Origin: JASHSH01 sp036490215
GTDB taxonomy: Bacteria > Pseudomonadota > Alphaproteobacteria > Rhodospirillales > Magnetospirillaceae
Reading direction: 5' to 3'
Assembly (NCBI GenBank): GCA_036490215.1
Contig: DASXEH010000002.1
Coordinates: 4,895-68,894 of the forward strand
DNA length: 64,000 bases
In this document: positions 42,541-50,843 of the stretch, piece by piece
How positions within the stretch are numbered: the first letter of the stretch is position 1
Layout of the letters: each line of letters starts with the position of its first letter
Program-made: the position numbers and the translations under genes
The notes under the pieces: model-generated
Told to the model about the DNA's origin: nothing
Database searches by the model: none
Seen by the model: the letters and a program-made list of their open reading frames with translations, nothing else

Positions 42541-43319
42541 CGGAAGCGCTTCTTCATCTCGCGCAGACCGGCGCGATGCGTCAGGTCGAGGGAGAGCGGC
42601 GTTACCGAGACCATGCCGCGCGACACGGCGTCGAGATCGGTATCGGGCGTGCCGCGATCTTCGATCCGCAAGCCGCCGATCCAGTAATACGGACGGCCGC
42701 GCGGATCGACGCGCCGGGAAATCTCGTCGCCCAGCTTGTGCCGCCCCTGCTCGACGATGGCGATGCCCTTCACCTTGGCCGCCGGCACGTCGGGGAAATT
42801 GACGTTGATCAGCGCGTCCTTGGGCCAGCCGATGGCCGTGACCTTCTTGATCACCTTCGCTGCCCAGGTCTCGGCCGTCGCCCAATGGATCTTGTGATCG
42901 CCGATGATGAGCTGCGAGAAGGCGATCGAAGGCACGCCCAGCATGGTGCCTTCCATCGCCGCAGCGATCGTGCCGGAATAGGTCACGTCGTCGGCCAGAT
43001 TGCCGCCGAAATTGATGCCCGAGAGCAGCAGGTCAGGCTTCTTGTCCTTCAGCACCTCTTGGATGCCGAGCAAGACCGAATCGGTCGGCGTGCCGTCGAT
43101 GCTGTATTTCTGCTTGCCGAGCTTCTTGATGCGCAGTGGCCGGCGCAGGGTGAGCGAGTGCGCCACCGCGCTCTGCTCGCCTTCAGGCGCGATGACCCAG
43201 ACATCTTTCGACAGCGTGCGCGCAACTTTTTCCAGCAGCTTGATGCCCGGCGCGTCGACACCGTCATCATTGGCGATCATGATGCGGGCGCGCGACAGGT
43301 CGTGAATCGGTTCAGCCAT
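42537..43319 (-). CDS. surE: 5'/3'-nucleotidase SurE
   Basis: 260 residues from the ATG at 43319. The metal site IANDDGVDAPG (D18, D19) and SGINFGGNLADDVTYSGTIAAAMEG identify SurE, a survival phosphatase acting on nucleoside monophosphates. The start overlaps the serS stop by 8 bp and the stop overlaps pcm by 4 bp, so serS-surE-pcm are translationally coupled. Confidence 0.96.
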   Translation of the reverse strand: MAEPIHDLSRARIMIANDDGVDAPGIKLLEKVARTLSKDVWVIAPEGEQSAVAHSLTLRRPLRIKKLGKQKYSIDGTPTDSVLLGIQEVLKDKKPDLLLSGINFGGNLADDVTYSGTIAAAMEGTMLGVPSIAFSQLIIGDHKIHWATAETWAAKVIKKVTAIGWPKDALINVNFPDVPAAKVKGIAIVEQGRHKLGDEISRRVDPRGRPYYWIGGLRIEDRGTPDTDLDAVSRGMVSVTPLSLDLTHRAGLREMKKRFR

Positions 43320-44589
43320 GAGGTGTGATGATCTCCAGACCGCCCATGCGATGGCGGAGCGCCTCGGGAATCTCGACGGTTCCGTCGGCGCGTTGATAGT
43401 TTTCGAGAATGGCGATGAGCGTGCGTCCGACCGCCAGGCCCGATCCGTTGAGCGTGTGCACGAAGCGCGTGCCCTTCCCTTCCTTGGGCCGGAAGCGCGC
43501 ATTCATGCGCCGTGCCTGGAAGTCGCCGCAGTTGGAGCAGGAAGAAATCTCGCGATAGGCGTTCTGACCCGGCAGCCAGACCTCGATGTCGTAGGTCTTG
43601 CGTGCCGAGAAGCCCATATCGCCGGTCGACAGCGCCATCGTGCGGAACGGCAGGCCGAGGCGCTTCAGCACCTCTTCGGCGCAAGCCGTCATGCGCTGAT
43701 GCTCGTCCTCGGAATTGTCGGGATGCGCGATGCTGACCAACTCGACCTTGTAGAACTGGTGCTGGCGGATCATGCCGCGCGTGTCCTTGCCGGCCGCACC
43801 TGCTTCCGAGCGGAAGCTCGGCGTGTGCGCGGTGAAGCGCAGCGGCAGGATCGACTCGTCGAGGATTTCATCCGCGACCAGATTGGTCAGCGGCACTTCG
43901 GCGGTGGGGATCAACCAGTGATCGGTCGTCGTCTTGAACAGGTCTTCGCCGAACTTCGGCAACTGCCCGGTGCCGTAGAGCGCGTTGTCGCGCACCATCA
44001 AGGGCGGGCTGATTTCGGTGTAGTCGAACTCACGCGTGTGCAGATCGAGCATGAAGCCGGCGATGGCGCGTTCGAGATGGGCGAGCATGCCGCGTAGCAC
44101 GGTGAAGCGGGCACCCGAGATCTTGGCTGCCGCCGCAAAATCCATCGAGCCGAGTTTTGTGCCGATCTCATCATGTTCGAGCGGCTTGAAGTCGAAATTG
44201 CGCAGCTGGCCCCAGCGCCGCACCTCTTGATTGGCGTCGGCATCGGCGCCATCGGGGACATCGGCGGCCGGTAGATTGGGAATGGCGGACAGAACCGTGC
44301 GCACCTGCTCGCCCAACTCGCGCTCGCGTGCTTCAAGCGCCGCGCGGGCCGATTTGATCTGCTCGCCCTTGGCCAGCAGCGGCGCGGCATCCTTGCCTTC
44401 ACGCTTGGCGGTGCCGATTTCCTTGGCCACCGCGTTCGACTGCGACTGGTTGTCCTGCAAATCGGTCTGGGCCTGGCGCAGCGCCTTGTCGACGGCGAGC
44501 ACCTGCTCGGCCATCGCGGCAAGGCCGCGGCGCTTCAGCGCGGCGTCGAAGGCGTCGGGATTGTCGCGGATGGATTTGATGTCGTGCAT
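43312..44589 (-). CDS. serS: Seryl-tRNA synthetase
   Basis: 425 residues, the standard length. An N-terminal coiled-coil tRNA-binding arm (about 30-105) is followed by the class II catalytic domain with motif 2 FRSEAGAAGKDTRGMIRQHQF (split across the strand-loop) and motif 3 GSGLAVGRTLIAILE. It charges serine onto tRNA in the cytoplasm. It starts 22 bases after tatC ends. Confidence 0.97.
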   Translation of the reverse strand: MHDIKSIRDNPDAFDAALKRRGLAAMAEQVLAVDKALRQAQTDLQDNQSQSNAVAKEIGTAKREGKDAAPLLAKGEQIKSARAALEARERELGEQVRTVLSAIPNLPAADVPDGADADANQEVRRWGQLRNFDFKPLEHDEIGTKLGSMDFAAAAKISGARFTVLRGMLAHLERAIAGFMLDLHTREFDYTEISPPLMVRDNALYGTGQLPKFGEDLFKTTTDHWLIPTAEVPLTNLVADEILDESILPLRFTAHTPSFRSEAGAAGKDTRGMIRQHQFYKVELVSIAHPDNSEDEHQRMTACAEEVLKRLGLPFRTMALSTGDMGFSARKTYDIEVWLPGQNAYREISSCSNCGDFQARRMNARFRPKEGKGTRFVHTLNGSGLAVGRTLIAILENYQRADGTVEIPEALRHRMGGLEIITPHG

Positions 44590-44611
44590 GGGCGTTCTGG
44601 GCGCGTCTCGT

Positions 44612-45427
44612 TTAGGCTTGGGCGGCGTCGGTCGGGTCGGCTTTGTCGGCCTCCGCGTCAGCCTTGGCTTTGTTGCGTTCGATCAATTTGCAAAGCAGCA
44701 CGGAAATCTCGAAGAGCAGCAACATCGGTACGGCCAGCGTCAATTGGCTGACCACATCAGGCGGCGTCAAGACAGCGGCGGCGATGAAGATGCCGACGAT
44801 CGCATAGCGGCGCTTGGCTGCGAGATCGGCGGCCGAGATGATGCCGACGCGCGTCAGCAGCGTGAAGACCACCGGCATCTGATAGGCGATGCCGAAGGCG
44901 AAGATGAACTTCATCACCAGCGCCAGATAGTCGCTGACCTTCGGCAGAAGTTCGATCGCAAGCCCGCCCGATTGTTCGGCGGTGGTCTGGAACGACAGGA
45001 AGAACGGCCACGCCACGGGGAAGACGAAGAAGTAAACGGTGGCGGCACCGCCGAGGAAGAGTAGCGGCGTCGCGGCCAGGAACGGCAAGAAGGCCTTGCG
45101 CTCCTTCTTATAAAGGCCCGGCGCGACGAACAGCCACAGCTGCCCGGCCCAGACCGGAAAGCAGAGGAAGGCTGCCGCAAAGCCGGCCAGCTTCATGTTA
45201 GTGAAGAACTTCTCGGTCAGCGCCGTATAGACCATGCGTACCGGCTGGCCGCGCGCTTCCATCGCGAACTGCAGCGGCCGCGCGAGGAAGTCGTAGATCT
45301 GTTCGGCGAAATGCCAGCAGATCAGAAAGGCGATGACGAAACCGATAAAGGAGATCAGGAGCCGCTTACGCAGCTCGATCAGATGCTCCATCAACGGCAT
45401 CTTGTGGTCGTCGGGATTGTCGCTCAC
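44612..45427 (-). CDS. tatC: Twin-arginine translocase subunit TatC
   Basis: 271 residues with six membrane helices. The N-terminal MPLMEHLIELRKRLL and the loop before helix 2 contain the conserved residues that recognise the RR signal; LAGFAAAFLCFPVWAGQLWLFVAPGL is the helix 2-3 region. The C-terminal tail is charged (NKAKADAEADKADP). Its start overlaps tatB by 4 bp. A possible client in this window is the MepK-like protein with an RRGF leader. Confidence 0.97.
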   Translation of the reverse strand: MSDNPDDHKMPLMEHLIELRKRLLISFIGFVIAFLICWHFAEQIYDFLARPLQFAMEARGQPVRMVYTALTEKFFTNMKLAGFAAAFLCFPVWAGQLWLFVAPGLYKKERKAFLPFLAATPLLFLGGAATVYFFVFPVAWPFFLSFQTTAEQSGGLAIELLPKVSDYLALVMKFIFAFGIAYQMPVVFTLLTRVGIISAADLAAKRRYAIVGIFIAAAVLTPPDVVSQLTLAVPMLLLFEISVLLCKLIERNKAKADAEADKADPTDAAQA

Positions 45428-45891
45428 GGCGTGTGTTCGCGGGCAGGCGCGTCGGTCGGTTCGGTGGGTTTCGCGGCGTGACTCTCGGTGTGTTCGCCAA
45501 CAGCCGGATCAGCCGGCGGCGCTTCGGCCGGCGGTTGCGGCGGCGGCGTTTCGATCGGCTTCATGACCGGCAGGTCGGCGGCAGCATCCGCTTCGTGGAG
45601 CGAGACCGACTTTTCGACATCGGCCTTGATGTCGCTGACGTCGACAGCCTTTTCGATGTCGGACTTGATGTCGCTGACATCCATCGCCTTCTCGGCCTGC
45701 TGCTTGAGGTCGTCGAGTTCGGCCTCTTTCACCATGTCGTCGAATTGACGCTGGAAGTCGCTGGCCAGCATACGGAGCTTGCGCGACCACTGGCCCAAGG
45801 TCCGCATCACTCTGGGCAAGTCTTTCGGGCCGATGACCACGAGGGCCACGGCGCCAATTAAGGCGATTTCCGACCAGGCAAATCCCAGCAT
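45424..45891 (-). CDS. tatB: Sec-independent translocase subunit TatB
   Basis: 155 residues. One N-terminal helix (FAWSEIALIGAVALVVIGPKDLPRVMRTLGQW) with the Glu8 and GP hinge of TatB is followed by an amphipathic helix and a long charged tail. The tail contains a near-perfect repeat, VSDIKSDIEKA / VSDIKADVEKS, and a Pro-rich end. It receives the signal peptide together with TatC. Confidence 0.95.
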   Translation of the reverse strand: MLGFAWSEIALIGAVALVVIGPKDLPRVMRTLGQWSRKLRMLASDFQRQFDDMVKEAELDDLKQQAEKAMDVSDIKSDIEKAVDVSDIKADVEKSVSLHEADAAADLPVMKPIETPPPQPPAEAPPADPAVGEHTESHAAKPTEPTDAPAREHTP

Positions 45892-45914
45892 CGCAGGCGC
45901 TCAGGCTGGGGTGG

Positions 45915-46154
45915 TCAGTGCTGGGCCGGATCGTGCTCGGGCTGCGACGTCTTGGCGGCGTCGGCGCTGATGACCTTCGGGGCCACATCCGGCTGCGGCC
46001 CATCGGTCGCAGACTCGTCCTTCATCCCCGATTTGAATGCCTTAACGCCCTTGGCGAGATCGCCCATCAGATTGGACACCCGCCCGCGACCCCCGAACAG
46101 CAACAGGAGGACCGCGATAACGATCAGCCAGTGCCAAATACTAAAAGAACCCAT
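45915..46154 (-). CDS. tatA: Twin-arginine translocase subunit TatA
   Basis: 79 residues from the ATG at 46154 (MGSFSIWHWLIVIAVLLLLFGG). The FG hinge is followed by GRGRVSNLMGDLAKGVKAFKSGM; arginine stands where lysine is more usual after the hinge. It forms the protein-conducting oligomer of the Tat system. It is first in tatA-tatB-tatC, with 23 bases to tatB. Confidence 0.95.
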   Translation of the reverse strand: MGSFSIWHWLIVIAVLLLLFGGRGRVSNLMGDLAKGVKAFKSGMKDESATDGPQPDVAPKVISADAAKTSQPEHDPAQH

Positions 46155-46261
46155 GAGACAACAACTCCGTAACGCGCCCACATGCGCGGGTCGCACCAGC
46201 GGATAATCGCAAAATACGCCGGTCCGAGCAATGGCCCCTTCCGGCCTGGAAAGGCTCGATT

Positions 46262-47278
46262 TTACTTTTCGGCAGCAGCCGATTCGGTGTCGGACTCGTC
46301 CCGATCTTCGGTTTCCTCGTCCTCGGGATCGGGATCGTCATCCTCATCGTCGTCTTCGTCCTCCCCGTCATCGGAGTCGAAGTCTTCGTCTTCTTCCGTG
46401 TCCTCGTCTTCCTCATCGTCGCCGTCTTCATCCTCGTCATCGTCGTCGGAATCCCCATCGGATTCCGCGTCGGCGTCGGATGCGGCCTCTTCCTCGTCGA
46501 TATCCGCTTCGTCGTCTTCGGCTTCGTCGTCGTCGTCCGCTTCGGCCTCAGGCGTATCTAGCATTTCGTCAGCCAGGGCGGCCCGTTCAAGGGCCTCCTC
46601 TGTGGCCTCTTCGCTGTCCCCGCCATTGACATGGCCGTTAACCGGAACAGTAGCGGCCTGGTCCTCGCCGTCGCCCAAGGGCTCAACCGGCTCTTCGCCG
46701 GGCACCACGTCCTCATGGGCACGGGCCGCGTAGGCCATGGCCGGGTTGGTATCGAGCAAGCCCGAGGCCTTCAGTTCGTCGATACCGGGCAGATCGTCCA
46801 AGCTTTTCAAGCCGAAATGGTCGAGGAACACTTCGGTCGTGCCCCACAGCATCGGGCGGCCCGGGGCTTCCTTGCGGCCCAGCGGACGGACCCAGCCGGC
46901 CTCGAACAGCAGATCGAGCGTGCCCTGGCTGACCGACACGCCGCGAATTTCTTCGATTTCGGCCCGCGTCACGCCTTGGCCGCCTTTCTGATACGCCAGG
47001 ATCGCCAGGGTCTCGGCAGCCGCCTTGGGCAGCTTGCGCGAGACAACGACCTCCTTGCCTAAAATTGCGCCAAGATCGACAGCCGTGCGGAACGCCCAAC
47101 CGTCGCCCCGCCTGACCAGATTCACGCCGCGCCCGGCATACAGCACCGACAGATCTTCAAGCACCGTGGCCACGTCGATGCCCTCGGGCAGACGCTTCAC
47201 CAACTCGTTCTCTTCGAGCGGCTTGGCCGAGGCAAAAACCAGAGCCTCAACAAGGCGGAGATGTTGGGGGTCGCTCAT
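46262..47278 (-). CDS. scpB: Segregation and condensation protein ScpB with long acidic tail
   Basis: 338 residues. The first 175 form the two winged helices of ScpB (RLVEALVFASAKPLEENELVKRLP, then LAILAYQKGGQGVTRAEIEEIRGV and FGLKSLDDLPGI). The last 105 residues or so are almost entirely Asp, Glu and Ser, far beyond the usual length, and must be disordered. ScpB works with ScpA and SMC in chromosome compaction. Its start overlaps scpA by 4 bp. Confidence 0.94.
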   Translation of the reverse strand: MSDPQHLRLVEALVFASAKPLEENELVKRLPEGIDVATVLEDLSVLYAGRGVNLVRRGDGWAFRTAVDLGAILGKEVVVSRKLPKAAAETLAILAYQKGGQGVTRAEIEEIRGVSVSQGTLDLLFEAGWVRPLGRKEAPGRPMLWGTTEVFLDHFGLKSLDDLPGIDELKASGLLDTNPAMAYAARAHEDVVPGEEPVEPLGDGEDQAATVPVNGHVNGGDSEEATEEALERAALADEMLDTPEAEADDDDEAEDDEADIDEEEAASDADAESDGDSDDDDEDEDGDDEEDEDTEEDEDFDSDDGEDEDDDEDDDPDPEDEETEDRDESDTESAAAEK

Positions 47279-48078
47279 GTTTGTACTTCACTCTCTTTCG
47301 AACGCAGCCACAAAGGCCCGAACGCGCCGTTCTCCTGGCGCAAATCGACCCGCCCCTGCTTCACCAATTCGAGCACGGCCACGAAATGGGCCGAAACCGC
47401 CGACCGCCGCACCAGGCCCTTCAAACCCGGCGGCAAGAGATCGAACATCGAGGTCCAGCGCGGCAGGCGGCCGAACATGTGTTCGAGCCGCGCCACGGCA
47501 TCGGCGACCGAATAGAGATCGGTCGCCTCGATCTGCATCCGCGCCGAATGCTGCGACTGGCGCTTGTAATACTCGGAATAGGCCTTGAGCAGATCGTAGA
47601 TCCCGGCTTCCCAGACGATCCGGGTCGGGCCGACGATCACTTCGGTCACGCCGCGGCCGAACACGTCAACGCCCAGGCGCGGACGCGACGCCAGCGCATG
47701 CCCGGCCTCGCGCATCGCCTCGAGGCGCCGCAGCTGGAATTGCAGCGCGGCCGCCATGGTCTCGGCATCGGGCTGAACCTCGGGATCGGCGGGCGGCTCA
47801 GGCAGCAGCAGGCGGGATTTGAGATAGGCGAGCCAAGCGGCCATCACCAGATAGTCTGCGGCCAGTTCCAGGTTCTCGCGCTTCATGCGCTCGACGAATT
47901 CGAGATACTGGTCGGCCAGCTGCAGGATCGAAATCTTGGCGAGATCGACCTTTTGATCGCGCGCCAGGGTCAGAAGCAGATCGAGCGGACCTTCGAATCC
48001 GTCCAGGTCGAGCACCAGCGCGGATGCGCCCGCGGATGCTACGGCCTCACTAACTTCGACCTGCTGCCCCTCTTCCAT
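47275..48078 (-). CDS. scpA: Segregation and condensation protein ScpA
   Basis: 267 residues. The kleisin N-terminal pattern LDGFEGPLDLLLTLARDQKVDLAKISILQLADQYLEFV and YLVMAAWLAYLKSRLLLPEP are present, with the C-terminal winged helix around RRSAVSAHFVAVLELVKQGRVDLRQ. It bridges the SMC heads together with ScpB. It is coupled to scpB by a 4-bp overlap. Confidence 0.96.
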   Translation of the reverse strand: MEEGQQVEVSEAVASAGASALVLDLDGFEGPLDLLLTLARDQKVDLAKISILQLADQYLEFVERMKRENLELAADYLVMAAWLAYLKSRLLLPEPPADPEVQPDAETMAAALQFQLRRLEAMREAGHALASRPRLGVDVFGRGVTEVIVGPTRIVWEAGIYDLLKAYSEYYKRQSQHSARMQIEATDLYSVADAVARLEHMFGRLPRWTSMFDLLPPGLKGLVRRSAVSAHFVAVLELVKQGRVDLRQENGAFGPLWLRSKESEVQT

Positions 48079-48178
48079 CAGCCCTATCTATGCCAAACGC
48101 GCCGCGGGGTACACCAGTTCCAGCAAGTAATCCACAGGAACGGGAAGGCCTGTGAAACATGTGGAAAACGTTGGTGCG

Positions 48179-48862
48179 TCAGCTCAGAGGGATGCCAATG
48201 GATTGATATAACAGGTCCATCAGATAGCTGACGGGTACGCCGACCACCCAACCGAACACATTGATGCCCAAAAAGGGCAAAACGAACATGGCGATCATCA
48301 GCCCCGGAAAGGTGTAACGCTCGGCCCGCTGCAGGGCCGCCGCGTAACGCCGGGGCAGCAAACCCACCGCCACCCGGCCACCATCCAACGGCGGGATCGG
48401 GATCATGTTGAAAACGGCCAGAATCAGGTTGATGACCACCGAGTTCTGCAGATTGTCCGCGGTCCATTCCTGGCCCGAAGCCGGCAAATAAGGCACGGCG
48501 TAGAGCAGCAGGCCCGAAATCACGGCCAGGATCACATTGGTTGCCGGACCTGCCACACCGACCAGGGCCATGCCCAGGCGGGCCGGCTTCAGGCGGTTGA
48601 AATTGACCGGCACCGGCTTGGCCCAGCCGAACATCATCGACGAACCCGACAGCAGCAGCAGCCCCGGTAAAATCAGCGTGCCGAAGGGATCGATGTGGCG
48701 GATCGGATTGGCCGAAATCCGGCCCATGCGCTGGGCGGTATCGTCCCCCAACCGCAGCGCCGCAAAGCCATGGGCGGCTTCGTGGAGCGTGATGGCGAGA
48801 ACAAGCGGCAGAATCCAGACGGAAAACTGCTGCACAACCTGGGAGAGATGGCTTGGGATCAT
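48179..48862 (-). CDS. Site-2 protease-family membrane zinc peptidase (M50)
   Basis: 227 residues with five or six hydrophobic segments. Zinc ligands are H27 and H31 in HEAAHG with catalytic E28, and the third ligand is in NMIPIPPLDGGRVA. There is no PDZ domain, unlike RseP, so it belongs to the small YwhC/FabL-like M50 group of unknown substrate. It lies between nagZ and scpA, facing the same way. Confidence 0.92.
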   Translation of the reverse strand: MIPSHLSQVVQQFSVWILPLVLAITLHEAAHGFAALRLGDDTAQRMGRISANPIRHIDPFGTLILPGLLLLSGSSMMFGWAKPVPVNFNRLKPARLGMALVGVAGPATNVILAVISGLLLYAVPYLPASGQEWTADNLQNSVVINLILAVFNMIPIPPLDGGRVAVGLLPRRYAAALQRAERYTFPGLMIAMFVLPFLGINVFGWVVGVPVSYLMDLLYQSIGIPLS

Positions 48863-48883
48863 GGGGCTAGATATAGGACGATT

Positions 48884-49912
48884 TCATTCGGCCGCTGCAT
48901 TGAGCCAAGCGGCCAGCGTGGCGTCGCCGCCAGTGGGTACCGGTTCGGGCTTGGCTTGGCGGCGCGATTCCGCTTTGGCCAGGCGCTCCGCGGTACGGTC
49001 GGAAACCGGCCCGACACCCAGCGCGACACCCGTCATCTCCTCCATCTTGCCGTTGCAGTGGAGGGCGAGATCGCAGCCCGCCGCCAGCGAGGCCCGCGCG
49101 CGATCGTCATAGGTGCCGGTCAGCGCGCCCATGGACAGATCATCGGTCACCAGCACGCCGTCGAAACCGATCTCGCCGCGGATCAACACCTCGATCACCT
49201 TGTGCGAGCGCGTCGCCGGATTTTCCGGATCGACCGCGGTATAGATGCAATGGCAGGTCATACCCCAAGGCGAATCGGCCAGCGCCTTGAACGGTACGCA
49301 ATCGATCGACGCCAATTCCTCGCGCGAGGCGCGAACGATCGGGACGGTGCCGTGGCTGTCGACCAGCGCGCGGCCATGGCCCGGCAGATGCTTGATCACC
49401 GGCATGACGCCGTTCGCCAGGAACGCATCGCGCACCGCGCCGCCCAGGCTGGCGACGAGCTTCGGATCGCCGGAAAACGCGCGGTCGCCGATCGCATCGG
49501 TCACGCCTTGGATCGGCACATCGAGCACCGGCGTGCAATCGACATCGATGCCGAGCGCCAGAAGATCGGCCGCGATCAGCCGCGCATGCAGCGCCACCGC
49601 GCGCCGCGCCAGATCGGGGTCGGTGGCGGCAATCCGGCCATAGCGCGCCATCGCCGGACGGCTATTCCAATGCGGCGGCTTCAGGCGCTGGACGCGCCCG
49701 CCTTCCTGATCGATCAGCACCGGCGCATGGCGGCCGACAGTGGCGCGCATCGACGCCACCAGTGCCTTGATCTGCTCGGGCGACTCGCAATTCCGTTGAA
49801 ACAGGATGAAGCCGAGCGGATTGGTCCGCTCGTAGAACGCCTTTTCCGCATCGCTGAGAACGGTGCCGGCGCAGCCGAAGATGACCGCGGCGGGAGTGCT
49901 ATTTACGGGCAA
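48884..49912 (-). CDS. nagZ: Beta-N-acetylhexosaminidase NagZ
   Basis: 342 residues, GH3 family, no signal peptide, so cytoplasmic. GFILFQRNCESPEQI, LIDQEGGRVQRLKPP, the catalytic loop KHLPGHGRALVDSH and the nucleophile Asp in VTDDLSMGAL are all present. It removes GlcNAc from anhydro-muropeptides in peptidoglycan recycling. Its start overlaps the SPOR gene end by 14 bp. Confidence 0.96.
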   Translation of the reverse strand: MPVNSTPAAVIFGCAGTVLSDAEKAFYERTNPLGFILFQRNCESPEQIKALVASMRATVGRHAPVLIDQEGGRVQRLKPPHWNSRPAMARYGRIAATDPDLARRAVALHARLIAADLLALGIDVDCTPVLDVPIQGVTDAIGDRAFSGDPKLVASLGGAVRDAFLANGVMPVIKHLPGHGRALVDSHGTVPIVRASREELASIDCVPFKALADSPWGMTCHCIYTAVDPENPATRSHKVIEVLIRGEIGFDGVLVTDDLSMGALTGTYDDRARASLAAGCDLALHCNGKMEEMTGVALGVGPVSDRTAERLAKAESRRQAKPEPVPTGGDATLAAWLNAAAE

Positions 49913-50843
49913 CGATGCACACCTGCTTGCGCTGGGTCAGTTCGGCGCAGAGCGACTTGGCCGAGGCTTCGTCGAGCGGCCCGGCGCGCAAACGGAAGAA
50001 CACGCCCTTGGCGCCAAGGTCCGCACGCTGGACGTCCTCGGTCAGATTGCCGAGCAGATCCTTATTGGCCGCCTGGGTTCTCTTCCACGCCGCCTGAGCG
50101 TCGCCCTCGGACTTTAACGCCGCGAGTTGGACCTCATAGTTACCCGACCCGGCAGGGGCCGCTGCTTTCGGCGCCGGCGCGGGCGCGGCCGAAGCCATTA
50201 CGGTCGGCTTGGCCTTGGCATCCTTCTTCCCGGTCTCTTTGACCGGCGAAAGCATGTTGGGTTGCACGGTTGGCGTCGTCGCCTGCTTCGCTGACTGAAC
50301 CTGCGTCGCCGTCACGTTGGGCACCGGTGCCGCAGCAGCCGGTGGCGGCGAGGCCGCGGGCATGTCGGAGGTGGCCGCGGCGGGCGGCGGCGGTGGCATG
50401 GCCGAGGATGCGGCGCTGTTGGCGGCTTGGGCCTGCGGCTTCATGACGGGCGCCTGGGGCTTCTCGGGCGGCGGCAGAAGCTTTTCCTGGGTCGCGCCGG
50501 CATCGTTGCTGGCGTCGCCCTTGCCGAGATCCTGATAGACCTGCTTGTCCTGATTGGGGACGGCCATGCCGCCGCGATCTTCGGGCTTGGTCTTGATCGG
50601 CTTGTCGTCGGGCTGGATCACGGGAACGTTGGCGTCCGCCGTCGTCCGCGGCCCATCGCCCACCAGGAGATGACGCGCGGCCACACCGACCGCGGCCAGG
50701 GCCAGAAGGCCCAGCGCGATCGTCAGGATCAGGCGCGTATGCCCCCCGCGCCGTTCACCAAGACCGTCCGAATCAGCGTCGAACCGCTCCGGAATGATGT
50801 CCATAATCTCGCGTTCGATGGAATCGCGCGGCCGCTTGGCCAT
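49899..50843 (-). CDS. SPOR-domain membrane protein
   Basis: 314 residues. A cytoplasmic N-terminus is followed by one membrane helix (about 37-60, LILTIALGLLALAAVGVAA), a long Pro/Ala-rich periplasmic linker and a C-terminal SPOR domain (YEVQLAALKSEGDAQAAW...FRLRAGPLDEASAKSLCAEL). SPOR domains bind denuded glycans at the division site, so a role in septation is likely. It is immediately adjacent to argS and overlaps nagZ. Confidence 0.92.
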   Translation of the reverse strand: MAKRPRDSIEREIMDIIPERFDADSDGLGERRGGHTRLILTIALGLLALAAVGVAARHLLVGDGPRTTADANVPVIQPDDKPIKTKPEDRGGMAVPNQDKQVYQDLGKGDASNDAGATQEKLLPPPEKPQAPVMKPQAQAANSAASSAMPPPPPAAATSDMPAASPPPAAAAPVPNVTATQVQSAKQATTPTVQPNMLSPVKETGKKDAKAKPTVMASAAPAPAPKAAAPAGSGNYEVQLAALKSEGDAQAAWKRTQAANKDLLGNLTEDVQRADLGAKGVFFRLRAGPLDEASAKSLCAELTQRKQVCIVARK

